From NCBI GenBank assembly GCA_900554485.1, contig USHO01000066.1, positions 1-6,367 on the forward strand: a stretch of DNA of 6,367 nucleotides. The letters run 5' to 3'. Below are positions 5,843 through 6,367 of the stretch, in pieces. The notes beneath the pieces were generated by a model, which saw nothing but the letters and a program-made list of their open reading frames with translations, was not told where the DNA came from and made no database searches. Made by a program: the position numbers and the translations under genes. This DNA is from an uncultured Eubacteriales bacterium (GTDB taxonomy: Bacteria; Bacillota; Clostridia; Christensenellales; Borkfalkiaceae). Position 1 is the stretch's first letter. Each line of letters starts with the position of its first letter.

Positions 5843-6124
5843 TCAGATTCTGGTTATAAGACGTCTTAAAACGTGTTCGGTTATGCCGACGACTCTCTTG
5901 ACTTCCTGTACAAGATTGCTGTCGCCCGAAAACGCCATATAAACGTAATAACCTTCAGTTTTGTAATCGATAGGATAAGCGAGTTTCTTAACTCCCCACT
6001 TATCGGTCTTGTCGACTACGCCGCCGTTTTTAGTTACGACGCCCTCGAATTTGGCGATTAAAGCCTCTTTCTCTTCGTCGCTCAAAGCAGCGTCCAAAAT
6101 GTAGATCATTTCGTACTTGTTCAT
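5843..6124 (-). CDS. rpsF: Small ribosomal subunit protein bS6
   Basis: A 30S platform protein that pairs with bS18 on the central domain of 16S rRNA. At 93 residues it is typical bS6 length. Seen: the N-terminal MNKYEMIYILD strand, a helix at about 15-33, the family signature KWGVKKLAYPI (42-52), then TEGYYVYMAF (57-66) and a C-terminal helix-strand with HVLRRLITRI (84-93). The start is supported by GGAGG (6133-6137) 8 nt before the ATG. It is the first gene of the operon; ssb begins 16 nt after its stop. In several bacteria the S6:S18 complex represses this operon by binding a structured 5' leader, and a candidate leader is present here. Confidence 0.97.
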   Translation of the reverse strand: MNKYEMIYILDAALSDEEKEALIAKFEGVVTKNGGVVDKTDKWGVKKLAYPIDYKTEGYYVYMAFSGDSNLVQEVKRVVGITEHVLRRLITRI

Positions 6125-6149
6125 TATCTTTACCTCCCGGACTTATTCG

Positions 6150-6221
6150 GATTACGGATTTGCCGTAATCAAGGTATTACCGTTATCGGACTTGCAGATT
6201 TAACGCCCGACATTTACGGTA
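6150..6221 (-). promoter_or_regulatory. Structured rpsF leader, candidate S6:S18 autoregulatory RNA
   Basis: The inferred transcript start is near 6220, giving a leader of about 95 nt. Two helices are visible. The 5' helix pairs TACCGT with ACGGTA (+ strand arms 6216-6221 and 6178-6183); an asymmetric internal loop (5 nt against 2 nt) separates it from a 4-bp TCGG/CCGA helix (6207-6210 and 6186-6189). A second hairpin has a perfect 8-bp stem GATTACGG/CCGTAATC (6163-6170 and 6150-6157) with a 5-nt loop, just before the ribosome binding site. The known S6:S18 leader motif has a stem with an asymmetric internal loop and a conserved CCG that mimics the 16S rRNA binding site. The position and general shape fit; I cannot confirm a match to the consensus. 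Confidence 0.45.
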
Positions 6222-6226
6222 GAACT

Positions 6227-6255
6227 ATTATATATACTTATTTTTATTTTGTCAA
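6227..6255 (-). promoter_or_regulatory. Sigma-A promoter of the rpsF-ssb-rpsR operon
   Basis: On the minus strand TTGACA (6250-6255) and TATAAT (6227-6232) are both perfect consensus hexamers, with an ideal 17-nt spacer that is almost all A/T. This is what would be expected for a highly expressed ribosomal-protein operon. The -35 lies only 9 nt after the stop codon of the upstream gene, and no terminator separates them, so some read-through from upstream is likely. Confidence 0.9.
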
Positions 6256-6264
6256 GCGTTTTTA

Positions 6265-6367
6265 TCAATCGGGCAAAGAATCGGATATTGCCGCTATACA
6301 ATCGAGCATTTCGTTCATCGTAAGCGACCGCCAGAACTTGCGCGCGTCGAGCGTCGTGCCTTCGGCA
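6265..6367 (-). CDS. C-terminal end of an unrecognised protein (cut by right edge)
   Basis: An open frame enters at the right edge and ends in TGA at 6265-6267, giving 33 residues that begin AEGTTLDARKFWRSLTMNEM and end CIAAISDSLPD. Codon choice (GCG, ACG, CTC, ATA for Ile) matches the neighbouring genes, and the stop lies just before the rpsF promoter, which supports a real gene end. The fragment reads as amphipathic helix but is too short for a family to be named. No hairpin terminator follows it. Confidence 0.55.
   Translation of the reverse strand, partial: AEGTTLDARKFWRSLTMNEMLDCIAAISDSLPD

Overview
The window is a stretch of bacterial chromosome of moderate G+C content in which every supported gene lies on the minus strand, so transcription runs from the right edge to the left edge. 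The rpsF-ssb-rpsR order, strong AAGGAG-type ribosome binding sites, consensus sigma-A promoters, an 11-bp-phased TTTAC Pho box and a lipoprotein-type PstS all point to a Bacillota (Clostridia-like) organism. Frequent ATA isoleucine codons and GC-rich hairpin terminators would fit an uncultured gut clostridial lineage, but the genus cannot be named from this sequence.

Layout in order of transcription. (1) 6265-6367: the last 33 residues of an unrecognised protein. (2) 5100-6124: the rpsF (bS6), ssb, rpsR (bS18) operon. It is driven by a perfect-spacing TTGACA-17-TATAAT promoter at 6227-6255, has a structured leader of about 95 nt that may be the S6:S18 autoregulatory RNA, and ends at a GC-rich hairpin with a T tract at 5048-5077. 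(3) 1693-4916: a two-gene operon with a TTGACA-17-TACAAT promoter. It encodes a 211-residue ribbon-helix-helix protein whose stop overlaps the clpB start (ATGA), then full-length ClpB disaggregase, then a hairpin terminator at 1607-1638. (4) 1-1587: a phosphate-uptake operon. It opens with three TTTAC-type repeats at an exact 11-bp period and a TATAAT -10 element, followed by pstS and pstC; pstC runs off the left edge, and pstA, pstB and phoU would be expected beyond it.

Two points deserve attention. PstS appears circularly permuted: the half that is normally C-terminal (with the REDGSGTR phosphate loop) comes first, and the normally N-terminal half comes last. ClpB is translationally coupled to a putative DNA-binding protein, not obviously placed under HrcA/CIRCE or CtsR. 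An inverted repeat centred exactly on the -35 element of that promoter could be its operator. The remaining genes are ordinary housekeeping genes. All intergenic gaps are shorter than 300 bases. No tRNA or rRNA gene, CRISPR array or mobile element was seen.
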